DNA of 64,000 nucleotides. Source: Heterocephalus glaber. Taxonomy: Eukaryota > Chordata > Mammalia > Rodentia > Bathyergidae. The translations under genes were made by a program, and so were the position numbers. The DNA is taken from assembly GCF_000247695.1 (NCBI RefSeq), contig NW_004624855.1:2024094-2088093 (forward strand), in the 5' to 3' direction. Positions 1 to 10,075 of this stretch are shown here, piece by piece (within the stretch, counting starts at the first letter, position 1; each line of letters starts with the position of its first letter). Below the pieces are notes generated by a model. The model was given only the letters and a program-made list of their open reading frames with translations, did no database searches and had not been told where the DNA came from.

Positions 1-48
1 TCCCAGGTTTGATCCCCAGTATAAAAAGATAGAAAAATAAATAAATTA
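1..48 (+). repeat. 3' end of an ID-type SINE
   Basis: The window opens inside the B-box-like tail of a tRNA-derived ID SINE (gtttgatccccagtat) followed by an A-rich tail. The 5' part lies outside the window. Confidence 0.7.
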
Positions 49-776
49 AAGGATTCAGTGACACCACCAATGCCTACTTTTTACAGAAAAACATTTAAAT
101 TTGACCTGTGGAAGGTGGCTCAGTGTGTGCTGCCACATGTGGACACTTCTGGAAACACCTGGCCCTGGAATATGCTCAGTGCCCAGCCAGGCTTGTCTTC
201 CTGCTTCCCTATGGTCTCTGGGGTAAGCGAAGTCTCCTCCTAACTCTCGCAGGCCTTCTTCTCCTCAGAGACCATTGTGTTCATCTATGCTTGGTACCCT
301 TTTCTTGGTCAGGGATATGGCAGTGAACTCATTGAAAGCTGTACCAATTGAGCTCCCTGAGGGCAGTGTCAAGGTGGAGATTCTGCCATTAGCCCAAAGG
401 CAAGGTCACCTTCAAGGCTCTTATGAGTTGAGTGTGGATGAGCCCACTCAGGGCACTTCTGGCCTCTATTTAGAGAAAGGCAGTCCCAGGGAGCATTGTA
501 AAAGGCTAACTCCAGTCCATGTCCCACTGGAGACCTGGAGGATCACTGCCTCCTATCAGATGGCCTCTCCACCCCCACCCCCAGGGTTCCACCACTGGCT
601 TAATTAGAATGTTTTCTTCCTGCCTCATTCATCATTCAAGGTCTCGCATTCGCTCCTTCTCTTCTCCCCAACTTCTTCCTGCTGCAAGGCCCAGGTTTTT
701 GTCCCCGGACCTTCTCCTCTTCCTACTCTTACCTACAGTGTGGCATTGACACATTTAACAAATAAAGAACTCTTAG
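49..776. other. Unclassified sequence, no gene seen
   Basis: Several short open frames overlap here in different frames, but none shows a known domain or a splice-bounded exon. An AATAAA-type signal sits near 760, just before a SINE, so this could be an old retroposed or LTR fragment. I cannot assign it. Confidence 0.4.
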
Positions 777-888
777 GGCCGGGGATTTAGCCCAGTGGTT
801 CCAGCACCTGCCTTGCAAGTGGAAGGTCTTGAGTTTGATCCCCCATACCAAACAACAACAGCAACAAAAAAAAAACAAACAAAGAACG
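777..888 (+). repeat. ID-type SINE
   Basis: The A-box-like part (gggatttagcccagtgg) and B-box-like part (gagtttgatccccc) of a tRNA-derived element are followed by an A-rich tail. This is the younger ID form common in this window. Confidence 0.85.
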
Positions 889-898
889 CTAGATTAAA

Positions 899-986
899 TT
901 TTTTTTCTCCTGGTACCAGGGATTGAACTCAGGGCCTTGCGCTTGCAAGGCAGGCATGGTGCCACTGAGCTAAATCCCTGGCCCTC
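899..986 (-). repeat. ID-type SINE
   Basis: A reverse-complement ID element: a poly(T) start, then ggtaccagggattgaactc, ending ctaaatccctggccc. It lies close to the + strand ID at 777 in the opposite orientation. Confidence 0.85.
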
Positions 987-1363
987 TAGGTTAAATTTGA
1001 ATTTCAAATAATTCATTTGATAGTACATGTATATCCTAAATATTGCACAGCCCCAAATATTTACTTTGAACCAGTATAGTTTGAATCAAATACTGCACAA
1101 AACACTCCTATGCTAACAATCACTCATTATTTATCTGAATTCAAATGTAATTGGCATGGTACACTTCTCCACCTGTCAACACTAAGATAACCTCACCTAG
1201 TTTGGTGGCTTGGAATGCCAACTCTGTGCTGACACCACCAACACTTAATCTCTAGCCTAGATCTCTCTCCTGAATTTCAGACTCCTGCTTCTTGAACCCT
1301 GTTACAACAACCTGGATAATTAATAGATGTCTTAACATATGGAAATCAATGCTAATCTTTAAT
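987..1363. other. AT-rich unique sequence, nothing recognised
   Basis: No open frame, repeat consensus or splice-bounded exon is recognisable between the SINE pair and the solo LTR. Confidence 0.4.
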
Positions 1364-1369
1364 CTTTAC

Positions 1370-1928
1370 TGTAGGGAACAGGGGAAGGGGACATTACCAG
1401 AACCTCTGCAGTAAGTCCTAGTCTCCTGTGAGCCACGGCAGCGTACGGCGAATTACAGGAAAGGTAGGCAAATGAGACTGAGAAGAAGCTGAGCTTTGGT
1501 TCTGATCAGTGCTGCTCTGGGTGGCAAAGACTAGAAGCCCTAGCTTGCAGCACCTTTTATTTAGTACATTCGAAGAAACAAATGTAACAAATGAATATGT
1601 AGATTTCAGTATCACATTGGGATGAACAAGGTGTAACAAAAGACTGGGTAGGGGGAGCGGAAATCTAAAAACAATGAAGAACTATCCAGATGAAGATTTA
1701 GTTCCTCCCAGGAGCTACATAGATGAAGATTTGGTTCCTCCCAGGGTGTCTCTTGCAGGTGTGGTCTTGTCCTGGAGCATTACAGCATCATGGGATCATT
1801 GAGATCTCCCTTGTGACCTGAGGCCAAAATGGAATTATGTCTTGGAATGTTATAGCTGGCCTGTAGGCAGGAGAACTAGGCCTACTCAAATGATTTTTCC
1901 CTAGAATTATGTAGCATTGCTCCCAACA
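1370..1928 (-). mobile_element. Solo ERVK-like LTR, copy 1 (559 bp)
   Basis: The element begins TGTAGGG and ends CCCAACA on the + strand, so the LTR reads TGTTGGG...CCCTACA on the - strand. Hexamers ctttac (1,364-1,369) and gtttac (1,929-1,934) flank it and differ by one base, which fits a 6-bp target duplication. A polyadenylation signal on the - strand lies at 1,556-1,561. U3 holds a direct repeat of about 25 bp (1,688-1,712 and 1,721-1,745). A near-identical copy of the same length lies at 33,102-33,660. No internal retroviral sequence adjoins either copy, so both are solo LTRs. The 6-bp duplication, the TGTTGGG start and the U5 style suggest the ERVK/IAP-like class; that class is an inference. 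Confidence 0.88.
1688..1745 (-). promoter_or_regulatory. U3 direct repeat in solo LTR copy 1
   Basis: Two copies of agatgaagattt(a/g)gttcctccc lie 33 bp apart, upstream of the LTR polyadenylation signal on the - strand. Duplicated U3 blocks are often enhancer repeats in retroviral LTRs. The activity here is inferred. Confidence 0.5.
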
Positions 1929-2199
1929 GTTTACCCTAAACCCTTCATCTACTTTAGGTAGTTTCATTCCTCCCAACCCCATCTGCTCAGCCAAAATCCC
2001 TGGTCTCACCTTCAATTCCTGTTTTTCTCATGCCCAAGTTCAATGTGTTAGCTAGTCCTTTGGTCCTACCTGATCTGCACCACAGGACCCCTTGCCTTGC
2101 TGAATCATGTGATTTATTTTTGGCAATATTCATGAAAGCAGTCTTCAAAGGATGGTATTAAGTAGTAGAGGAATTTTTTAAAATATGTTGAACTATAGG

Positions 2200-2589
2200 T
2201 GTTATGGCTTGTGTCTAGATGTACCCCCAAAGTCTCATGTGGTCATAGGTGGGGCTTTCAGAGGTGGCTGGATCTAGAGTGTGTGGCACTGGGATTGAGT
2301 CATGGTGCAGTACCAGGATTAATTGTGCTAGGATTAAATGTATGAGTGCTACAGCAGCCTGGATAAGACATAAGGGACTGAAAGAGGCTTGTTGCTTGTA
2401 GCTCACTTGCTTGGTAACTTCTGCCTTCTGCCTGCCATGAACTGTTTCTCCTCTGTCATCCACCCTGCCTTGGAGCCAGCCAATTATGGACTGAAACCTC
2501 TACAAACTGTGAGCCAAAATAAACCTCTTCTCCTTTAACTTTGGGTGTTGAGTATTTTGTCTCAGCAATGAGGAAAAGTAACTAAGACA
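2200..2589 (+). mobile_element. MaLR-type solo LTR
   Basis: This 390-bp block starts TGTTATGGCTTG, contains the typical cccccaaagtctcatgtgg stretch, a gccatgaac segment and gagccaaaataaacc (polyadenylation signal), and ends taactaagaca. That layout matches MST-like ERVL-MaLR LTRs. Flanking pentamers atagg and atggg differ by one base. Confidence 0.8.
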
Positions 2590-2763
2590 ATGGGATATGT
2601 CCTCATAATAAAGAAAAAGGAGTCCAAACAGACCATTTGTGGTGGAGAAAGGAACTACAAAGACTCATTCAACAAAAGCAAATTATTTTACCTCCCTATA
2701 ACACTCTTCCTGAAGCCATTTTTATAAACCAAAGCAATGAAAGAAAAAAGAAAAAAAGAAGTA

Positions 2764-2870
2764 AACTTAATTACAGGAGGAACACTGTGAGTTTGAGGCT
2801 AGCCTGGACTGCATAGTGAGTTCAAGGCCAACCTGGACTACACAGCAAGACCCTGTCTCAAAAAATTAAA
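2764..2870 (+). repeat. B1-type SINE, 5' truncated
   Basis: It contains ctgtgagtttgaggctagcctgg and ends agaccctgtctcaaaaa. Its A-rich tail runs straight into the GAAA/GGAA microsatellite, as if the tail seeded it. Confidence 0.75.
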
Positions 2871-2878
2871 TCAAAAAA

Positions 2879-2926
<48 letters not shown>

Positions 2927-3069
2927 AGGAAGGAAGGAAGGAAGGAAGGAAGGAAGGAAGGAAGGAANNNNNNNNNNNNNNNNNNNNNNNNNNNNNNNNN
3001 NNNNNNNNNNNNNNNNNNNNNNNNNNNNNNNNNNNNNNNNNNNNNNNNNNNNNNNNNNNNNNNNNNNGA

Positions 3070-3121
<52 letters not shown>

Positions 3122-3123
3122 AA
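2871..3123 (+). repeat. GAAA/GGAA microsatellite containing an assembly gap
   Basis: A (GAAA)n run changes to (GGAA)n, is interrupted by the N block, then resumes as (GAAA)n. It is a purine-only tract on the tail of the preceding SINE. Any frame read through it is an artefact. Confidence 0.95.
2968..3067. other. Assembly gap of exactly 100 N
   Basis: The 100-base N block is probably a default gap of unknown true length inside the tetranucleotide array. Confidence 0.98.
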
Positions 3124-3309
3124 TCAAAGCAATGCCCATTCTCATGTACTCTGAGGAATTTTCTTAAAATAAGTGGGGGTCTAGAAGAGCCTCAAATCTG
3201 TTATTTTGAAGGGAGATCTAGAGTTTTTCATTGGATAATAAATGGAGAAGTTAGAATAAATCATTTTTCTTTTTGACTTTTTATTTAATTACTTATTATT
3301 TCTGTGTGC

Positions 3310-3582
3310 ACATGTAAGAGGGGTACTGGAGATAAACCCAGGAAGCTCTATCATTGAGCTACATTCCCAGCCCTTTTTATGTTTTTATTTAAGACAAGGC
3401 CTTGCTAAATTGACCTCAGAAGACTTGAACTTGCAATCCTCCTGCCTCTGCCTCTCTTGGTATTGATATTATAGATGTGGACCACCATATCTACCCCTTT
3501 TTTTTTCAGTACCAGGAATGGATCCCAGAACCTCACATATTCTAGGCAAACACTCTACCATTGAGCTAAACATTCAGCTCCT
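3310..3582 (-). repeat. B1-dID dimer followed by a second ID SINE
   Basis: A diverged ID unit (gagataaacccagg...attgagctacattcccagccc) joins a B1 unit (gacaaggccttgc...aatcctcctgcctctgcc), as in B1-dID dimers. A separate reverse ID copy (cagtaccaggaatggatcccagaa...) follows from about 3,500. Confidence 0.7.
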
Positions 3583-3589
3583 CTTCACT

Positions 3590-5250
3590 TTTTTCATTGA
3601 AACAACATGAATATGGAAATAGGCAAAATCACAATTGAATAAATACATATAAATTAATTTCCTCAAAGTGAATAAACCCATGTAATGACTACCCAAGACA
3701 AGAAAGAGAATGTTGTAAGTACTTCATAAGTCTCTTCTTGCCCCCAACTTCTCACCTCTTCTACAGCCACAAGGTGACTGTGTAGACTTGTACCTGTCAT
3801 GACTTGTATCCCAGACTTATTTTCCCCATTTTGAATGAAAGTGCCTAGCTTTGTTGAGTCAAAATTATATTTGTGATACAGTTTCATGTTGTAGTATGTA
3901 GCTGAGTTCCATTCATTTCCATTGCTGAACAATTATCTTATAGCATAAATATACCATAATGCATTTATTTACTTGTTCTATAAAAATGAACATCAGGTTG
4001 TTTGCTATTATGTTCAGGTTGCTGTAAAAATGATTGTGTGCACTTTGGTTCTCCTGTGCATGCTTTTCCCTTGGATATATGCCTAAATGTGCAATTGCTG
4101 AGTAATGCATGGGCTATGAATATAGCCAAATCATCGGAACATTCCATGACTTTCCAAAGTGATGGCAGCTGTTCACTTCCCTTTAGGAGGGTCTACTCCA
4201 ATTGCTCCATGTTTTTGGCAACAGCTGTATGTTTAATCTTTCATGTGTCTGCCATTCTTGCAGATGCATTTCAATGAGATTGGGCATGTTTTCAAATGTT
4301 TGCTGGTGGTTTAGATATTCACTTTTGTACCTGCCCAAGTTTTTCACATTTTCTCCAAAATTGACTTTTTCTTATTTATTTGAAAGATGTTTTTAATACA
4401 TTTTGGTTACAGGCTCTTTGTCAGTCATACACTTTATAAATAATCTTCTTGCACTCTGTAGTTTGCCTTTTGACTCTCAATAGTATTTTTTGATGACCAG
4501 AATTTCTTCATTTTAATTAATGTAATCTAGTTTCTCAGTCTTTTCCTTTAAAATTAATCCTTTTTGAATTCAGTTTAAGCAAACTTTCTGTTCCCCAAAG
4601 TTATGTGAAGATAGTTTTCTATTTTGTCTTCAAGGTGTCTTATTATTTTAACCTTCATATTTAAATAATGCACCTACAAATAACTTCTATGTATAGTATG
4701 GGAAGGAATCACAATTTAATTTTTCTGTGTGGTTATCCAGTTGACTCAGAATTGATATTTTTTCCCTTTTTTAATGACTGTTCTTTTTCAACTGCTCTAT
4801 AGTGAACCTTTATCATAAATCATAAGCACATGGCTTTATTTCTGGACTTCTCTTCAGCATCGTTGATCTATTTTCTACTCTTGCACCATCTCAGTCAATG
4901 TGGCTTGATGACACAAGCCCATGGCCTTGGCATCTGAAAAGATAGGAGCTCCCATCTCATTCTTGCCTGTGCTTGGCTCTTTACATTTCTATGTAAATGT
5001 AAGAATCAGCTTGCGAATCTGATGATTTTTGAACAGATTGCTTCAAAACCAGTTTAAGGAAAATTTACATCTCTACAGAAATATTTGAATCTGTGTTCCG
5101 TAGTAATTCTCCCATTTATTTAATTCTTCTTTAATTTCTCCTAATGGAGTTTTATAGTTTTCTTTCTAAAGATCTTACATACCTTTCATTAAATTTATCC
5201 TTCGGTGTTGAGATTTTTTATGCCATTGTACATATTTTTACATTTTATTT
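3590..5250 (-). mobile_element. Old L1 3' end
   Basis: The + strand reads as the reverse complement of an L1M-type 3' region. Recognisable pieces include ccattcatttccattgctgaac, tcccttggatatatgcctaaatgtg with gcaattgctgagtaatgcat, and tttggttacaggctctttgtcagtcat. No reverse-transcriptase frame survives. Confidence 0.75.
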
Positions 5251-5284
5251 TTCTAATTCTTTATTACTGGTACATGTTTTGCTT

Positions 5285-5815
5285 ATCCAAAACTATATAA
5301 CCAACCACCTCAGACTTACTGGTGATTTTATCATACCATCTGTAGATCAGCAGTTTAGACCAGGTGCTGAGAGGGCCCTTGTTTCTGCTCAGGATGTCTG
5401 GGGCTTAGCTGAGAGGATGAACTGCTGGTGACTCCATTGGCTGGGCTGGAACCCTCCAGAGACGTCTCTGGCCACATGTTGGGCAAGTGGGCTGCACAGA
5501 CTCACAGCCTGGACTCTTTGGGGAGTGTCCACAAACTCTGGTGCATGGCATCTGGTGCACTTGGCTGCTGAGAGGGAGAGCACTGAGAGCAACCTTGGGG
5601 GACCCAAGGATGTCAAAGCCTAGAGGACTTTCTGGGCCTTTCCTGACAGAGCCCTGAGTCACGTAGCATTGCATCTGCCTCATCCTTGGCTACACTCTGG
5701 ATATGAGGCCACCTGGCTCCAGGAAGGGGCAGGAGACCCTGTGCCAACAGAGATTGTGTGTCCTGCTGCAGAGGCCACATGGGATGGAACATATAGCATC
5801 TTGGAAAATACAATT
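5285..5815. repeat. Possible ancient interspersed repeat
   Basis: The order of phrases (ggtgattttatcataccatctgtagatcagcag, then ggctgggctggaacc) resembles an old MER/MLT-type repeat. I cannot name the family, and the open frames inside have no recognisable domain. Confidence 0.35.
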
Positions 5816-5942
5816 TCTAGGTGACATGCAGAGAATGTCAGTTTGGTATGTTAACCTTGTTAAAGTCATTTATTAGTTGGAATAAATTGTTGCTGATTCT
5901 TCAGAGGTTTTTTTATATAAGCTTGTTTTTTGCAAGTAATTG

Positions 5943-6034
5943 GTTTTTTTGTTTTGTTTTGTACCGGGGATTGAACTCGGGACCTTGCGCTTGTGAGGCC
6001 GGCGGCGGAACCACTGTGCTAAATCCCCGACCCA
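5943..6034 (-). repeat. ID-type SINE
   Basis: A reverse-complement ID with gtaccggggattgaactcgg and ctaaatccccgaccc. Its CpGs are preserved, which suggests a fairly young copy. Confidence 0.85.
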
Positions 6035-6132
6035 AGTAATTGCTGTTTTATTTCTTTTCTAATCCTAATACTTTTACTCTCTTCTCAGCAAATTTTTTTT
6101 TATTATCCAGTAAGTGAGCCTATTTTAGGAGA

Positions 6133-6835
6133 TATGATCAAAAACAGTGAATGTTTAAAATTTTAAAAAATTATTACAGAAAGACATATTTCTATTAATC
6201 CCCCTTAAAATAACCCAACTCATTTGAAACATATTTATCCCATTATTATTTCCACATTTTGAAGCAGTTCTGGAGGTCCTCTTTCATGAGTATCTTGACA
6301 AGGTGTGATTAAAAAAAATACAGTGAATTCTGCTGCTGAGTGTCAGCCAACAGAAAGGCAGGCTCATAGACATTTAAAAAAAAATTTTTTTTTGAGATAA
6401 AATGTATGTAATTCAGGCTGGCCTTGATCTTACGATGTTTCCCAGGCTGATCTTGAATTTACAGCTATCCTCCTGCCTCAGGCTCCTAAGTGCTGAGATT
6501 ATAGGCATGTGCCACCACTCCTGGCCATAAAAACATTATAGTATGTCCTCATCCATCTTATTCACTGTATCTGGCACCGTGCAACCTCTAGCTTTCCCCA
6601 AAGTCAAAATGACCAGGAAAGGTAATTTTGAATAAATTCAGGATTAAGGCAGCCAGGACAGTGCAACTAAAGACACTCATGACAGAGAACTTCCAGAACT
6701 GCTTCAGAAAGTAGCAAGAATGATGGGATAAGTATGTTTGAAGCAGGGGCATGCACAAGGGGTGGGGGTATTTTGAGGGATATTTATGGCAATGTTTCTT
6801 TTCTATAATTTTTTTTACCTTAAACTTGCACTGTG
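6133..6835. mobile_element. Mariner-derived fold-back element, copy A
   Basis: The right part (about 6,530-6,830) reads on the + strand as a decayed C-terminal mariner transposase. It begins near a degraded proline/tyrosine-rich motif and runs through a stretch encoding F-Q-N-C-F with stops. The left part (about 6,133-6,300) is the inverted, partial counterpart: cagttctggaggtcctctttcatgag on the left against ctcatgacagagaacttccagaactg on the right. A B1 SINE sits between the arms. The same two-arm layout recurs at 32,765-33,850 in the opposite orientation. The mariner link is inferred from the motif pattern. Confidence 0.65.
6378..6527 (-). repeat. B1-type SINE inside the fold-back element
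   Basis: It runs from a poly(T) and gagataaaatgt to ggcatgtgccaccactcctggcc, the reverse complement of a B1 unit. Confidence 0.8.
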
Positions 6836-6839
6836 TTTT

Positions 6840-8341
6840 CAGGCATACCTGGTATTGTGAAGTTTTCTTCTCAGGATACAATTGCTTTGAAAAGTATTTT
6901 AATAAAAGGGGAAATTCATGCTAGATTACAAATTAAGGGTGGAAAGAGATGGGAATGAGGAACAAAAAAGACACATTTTCTTTCTAAATTGAATTTTTGA
7001 AACTCAATTCATTTTCTCCCACTAGGCCCAACTGCAGGATTGATTTGGACATATTTATTCCACAATTTAGCCAATACTTGATTGTTAAGAAATCCACCAA
7101 AAGGTTTCTCTTAGGAACAAACAACTCATACCTCTTGTTTCATTTCAGTAAAAGTTGATCTGAAAAAGCCCTTAGGAAATTCCTCCTCTGCCTCCTTGCT
7201 AGGCAGCTCAGTGTAAGTCATGACAGCCATCTTCTAGGTGTCAAGAACAGCAGCCGGGAGACCCTGAGCAAAAGTGCAAAGTGACTCAACACTAGCTTGT
7301 GAAAAATATGTGACTAAACAATAAGCCAAATAGTTAGACGAGCCAAGTGGTCATAGAAAGACTGGGACTTCTCATGTGTAAGCCCACCAAAGGGCAACTT
7401 GGCCTCTCTGAAGGCCAAGGCCAAACTCTATGCTTTCTATGTTGGGGGAGAACAAACCACACCAAGCCACTCCAAGAGCTCTTGAGCTCCATGTGCAGAA
7501 CATGAGGGCAGGTATCAGGCTGTGGAGATGTCCAGGGTGCAAACAATGAGGGAGTGAAAAGGCCAAGGAAACCATGCTCCCCAAACAATAGAACGAAATC
7601 TGTAGAAGTGGCAGAAATGCAAAGCAAAATCCAGGAACCAGAGAAAAATGTCCCAAAGGGCCTCATCTCCACTAGAACAGTCAGGAAAGACAGGTTTGGT
7701 AGGAGCCCAGTCAGCATTGCCAAAAAAAGAAACAGCAGCTGCCAGCTTAAGGGCAATGTTGGAGTCCACCTGGAAGGTACCCAGCTCAAGACCACTAGAA
7801 GACCTGGACAACTCCCTGCACACCAAAGCTCACAGTTGTTCTGCTAGAGAGCAGCGTCTGGTCACCTGATAGCCAAGGTGCTCAGGGCTTCATTTTATCT
7901 CTCTCTTCTGCTTTGGTTGTGTCAACAGTCACTTGCTTGACTTTCTTTTCTGGCCAAGGTTCCTGCTCGGCCAACAGCATCAGGTCTGTCCCATGACCCT
8001 GGGCAATGGTCTCTCCTGCAGCTTTGGCCTGGAGCAAAGCACCCATTCTTCAGTCCAGGCTCCCTGGGAGTGTGGAATGGACAGTGGCAGCTCAGTTTTT
8101 GCCTGATTCTCCATCTTACACTCCAAGCCCTGGAGGTGGCACAGAGTCCTGGTGCCTCCTAAGTTCCAGTGTCCTGAGATCTGTTTTATTTTTTTTTAAA
8201 GGTCTACACTTTCTTATGTTGCCATACTTAAGACAATGGAAGATGTTTTTCATAATGTCATGCCAAAAGGCAATTGGCTCATCATTTTAACCCTTACACC
8301 ACACACACACACGAAAAAAGAACTCAGAATAAGAACTTAAA
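6840..8341. other. Unclassified sequence with no supported gene
   Basis: The longest open frame is a 153-codon - strand frame (7,334-7,795). It overlaps other open frames on both strands and shows no recognisable domain. A diverged retrocopy is possible but I could not identify a parent. A short (CA)n tract lies near 8,300. Confidence 0.4.
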
Positions 8342-8440
8342 TGGGAAGTGGGACTGGTGACGTGGCTCAGTGGTAGAGTACCTGCCTAGCATGAGCAAGG
8401 CCTTGGGTTTGGTCCCCAGCATTGAAGAAACAAAAAAAGA
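8342..8440 (+). repeat. Older ID-type SINE
   Basis: It reads ggcaatggctcagtggtagagt-like followed by gcctagcatgagcaaggcc and gggtttggtccccagcatt. It lacks the GGTACC end of the younger copies, so it represents a second ID lineage. Confidence 0.75.
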
Positions 8441-8820
8441 AATGAAAGGAAAATTAGTGGAAAATATAATTGAATATTGACAGAGTTTACAGCATTGAAG
8501 AAACAGAGTGGCAAATTAGAATTTATATGTGAATTATAGGTATAAACTCAGTGAATAAAAATACATTTCACACAAGAACAAACAAAAATGATTAAAAAAA
8601 TTTTAAAACACTTAAACAATCTTGAACCTCAAATATAAGCCACAAAAGTTAAATTGATATTCTTCAAAATTGTGAAATTTGCAAAAACACTTTTAAGGTA
8701 TTAACAAATGATCACAAAAGGGAAACGACCAGGAATGTGTTAGTACATTCACTGCTGCTTGTAATGAGTCATAAAACTCTCTTCTTCTGGGATTTTATCT
8801 TTAAAAAATCACCCAAAAGG

Positions 8821-8965
8821 TAGCCAAGCATGGTGGCACATGCCTATAATCCTAGCTGTTGGGAGGCTGAAGCAGGAAGATTGCTGCGAGTTCAAGGCCA
8901 GCCTGAACTACATGTTGAGAACCTGTCTCAAAAAACAAAGAAAAAGAAAAGAAAAAAGAAAAACA
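8821..8965 (+). repeat. B1-type SINE
   Basis: It starts agccaagcatggtggcacatgc, contains gcgagttcaaggccagcctg, and ends gtctcaaaaaacaaag with an A-rich tail. Confidence 0.9.
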
Positions 8966-9032
8966 ATCACCCAAAAGAAGAAAAAGTGCTTTTTATCAGT
9001 GGCATGTAGAGGGCAAGAAAGAATCTGGTCTT

Positions 9033-9346
9033 CTGGGCTGGGAGCATGGCTTGGTGATAGAGCTCCTGCCTAGCATGCACAAGGCCCTAGGTTGCATTCC
9101 CAACACTGCAGAGAGAAGGAAGGAAGGAAGGAAGGAAGGAAGGAAGGAAGGAAGGAAGGAAGGAAAGAAGGAAGGAAGGGAGAGAAAGAAGCCAGGTGTG
9201 GTGCATGCCTGTAATCCCAGCATTTGGGAGGCCAAGGCAGGAGAATCACTGCAAGTTTGAGGCCAGCCTGGGCAACATAGTGAGTTCAAGTCCAGCCTGG
9301 ACTATATAATGAGACCCTGTCTCAACAAAATAAAACAAAGAAAGAA
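9033..9346 (+). repeat. Older ID SINE, GGAA microsatellite and B1 SINE
   Basis: An ID unit of the older lineage (9,033-9,114) has a tail turned into (GGAA)n (9,115-9,180). A full B1 unit (9,190-9,346) follows in the same orientation. This is a second case of a SINE tail grown into a tetranucleotide array. Confidence 0.85.
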
Positions 9347-9477
9347 AGGGGTGTAAAACTCAGCTAGTAATCAATTAGTAGAAATAAGTGACACTAAAGA
9401 GCAGGTGAAGGCAGGCAGCATACAGTATCCAACACTAGGTCAATTAGGACAAGTCTGATAAAGAAATCTGTTTTCTT

Positions 9478-9690
9478 TCATTTTGTTTTGAGACAGGGTC
9501 TCACTATGTAGTTCAAGCTGGCCTTGAACTCACTATGTAGCCCGGACTGGCCTCGAACTTGCAGTGATCCTCCCGCCTCAGCCTCCCAAGTGCTGGAGGT
9601 GGGGGATTACTGGCATATGCCACCATGCCCAGTTTGATAAAGAAATCTGTTTAGAGTTTGATCCCCAGTACCAAAAAAAAAAAAAAAAAT
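9478..9690. repeat. B1 SINE (-) with an adjoining ID tail (+)
   Basis: The B1 unit runs from gagacagggtctcactatg to catatgccaccatgcccag. Just after it, gagtttgatccccagtacc with a long A run is the 3' end of a + strand ID element. Confidence 0.8.
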
Positions 9691-9939
9691 AACGTCCTAA
9701 GAAATCTGTTTAGGATCTTCTAGGTAAATATATGATAAAAGCTATTTGTATTTGTTATAACTGTAATTAAATAAAATGTGCATGCATATAAGAAAAGATT
9801 GAAAGTGAACACAGTGAAGGACAGTGAGCAAAATGATTTTACAGAGTTAATTCATTTTCTTAAATGTGTTAAATATATAAACACGAAAGATTAAAAGGAT
9901 GCCTGAAACGAAACTTGAGTTAGAGGAGAAGAAACTGAG

Positions 9940-10075
9940 ATAGCCAGCTGTGGTGGCACATGCCTATAAACCCAGCACTCAGGAAGCTAAGGCAGGAGGA
10001 TTGCCATGAATCGGAGGCCAGGCTGTATTACATAATGAGACCCTATCTCAAAAAGAAAAGAAAAGAAAGAAACGG
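9940..10075 (+). repeat. B1-type SINE
   Basis: It starts agccagctgtggtggcacatg and ends agaccctatctcaaaaag followed by a GAAAA-rich tail. Confidence 0.85.

Noticed and set aside
777..840. Possible tRNA gene (A and B box-like sequences)
   Set aside because: No complete cloverleaf or acceptor stem. It is an A-tailed, dispersed ID SINE, as are the other tRNA-like hits.
2858..3145. 95-codon frame of Phe/Leu/Ser repeats
   Set aside because: It is a translation of a microsatellite and an N gap.
7334..7826. Overlapping - strand open frames of up to 153 codons
   Set aside because: No recognisable domain or parent gene, and no exon boundaries. A retrocopy of an unknown gene remains possible.
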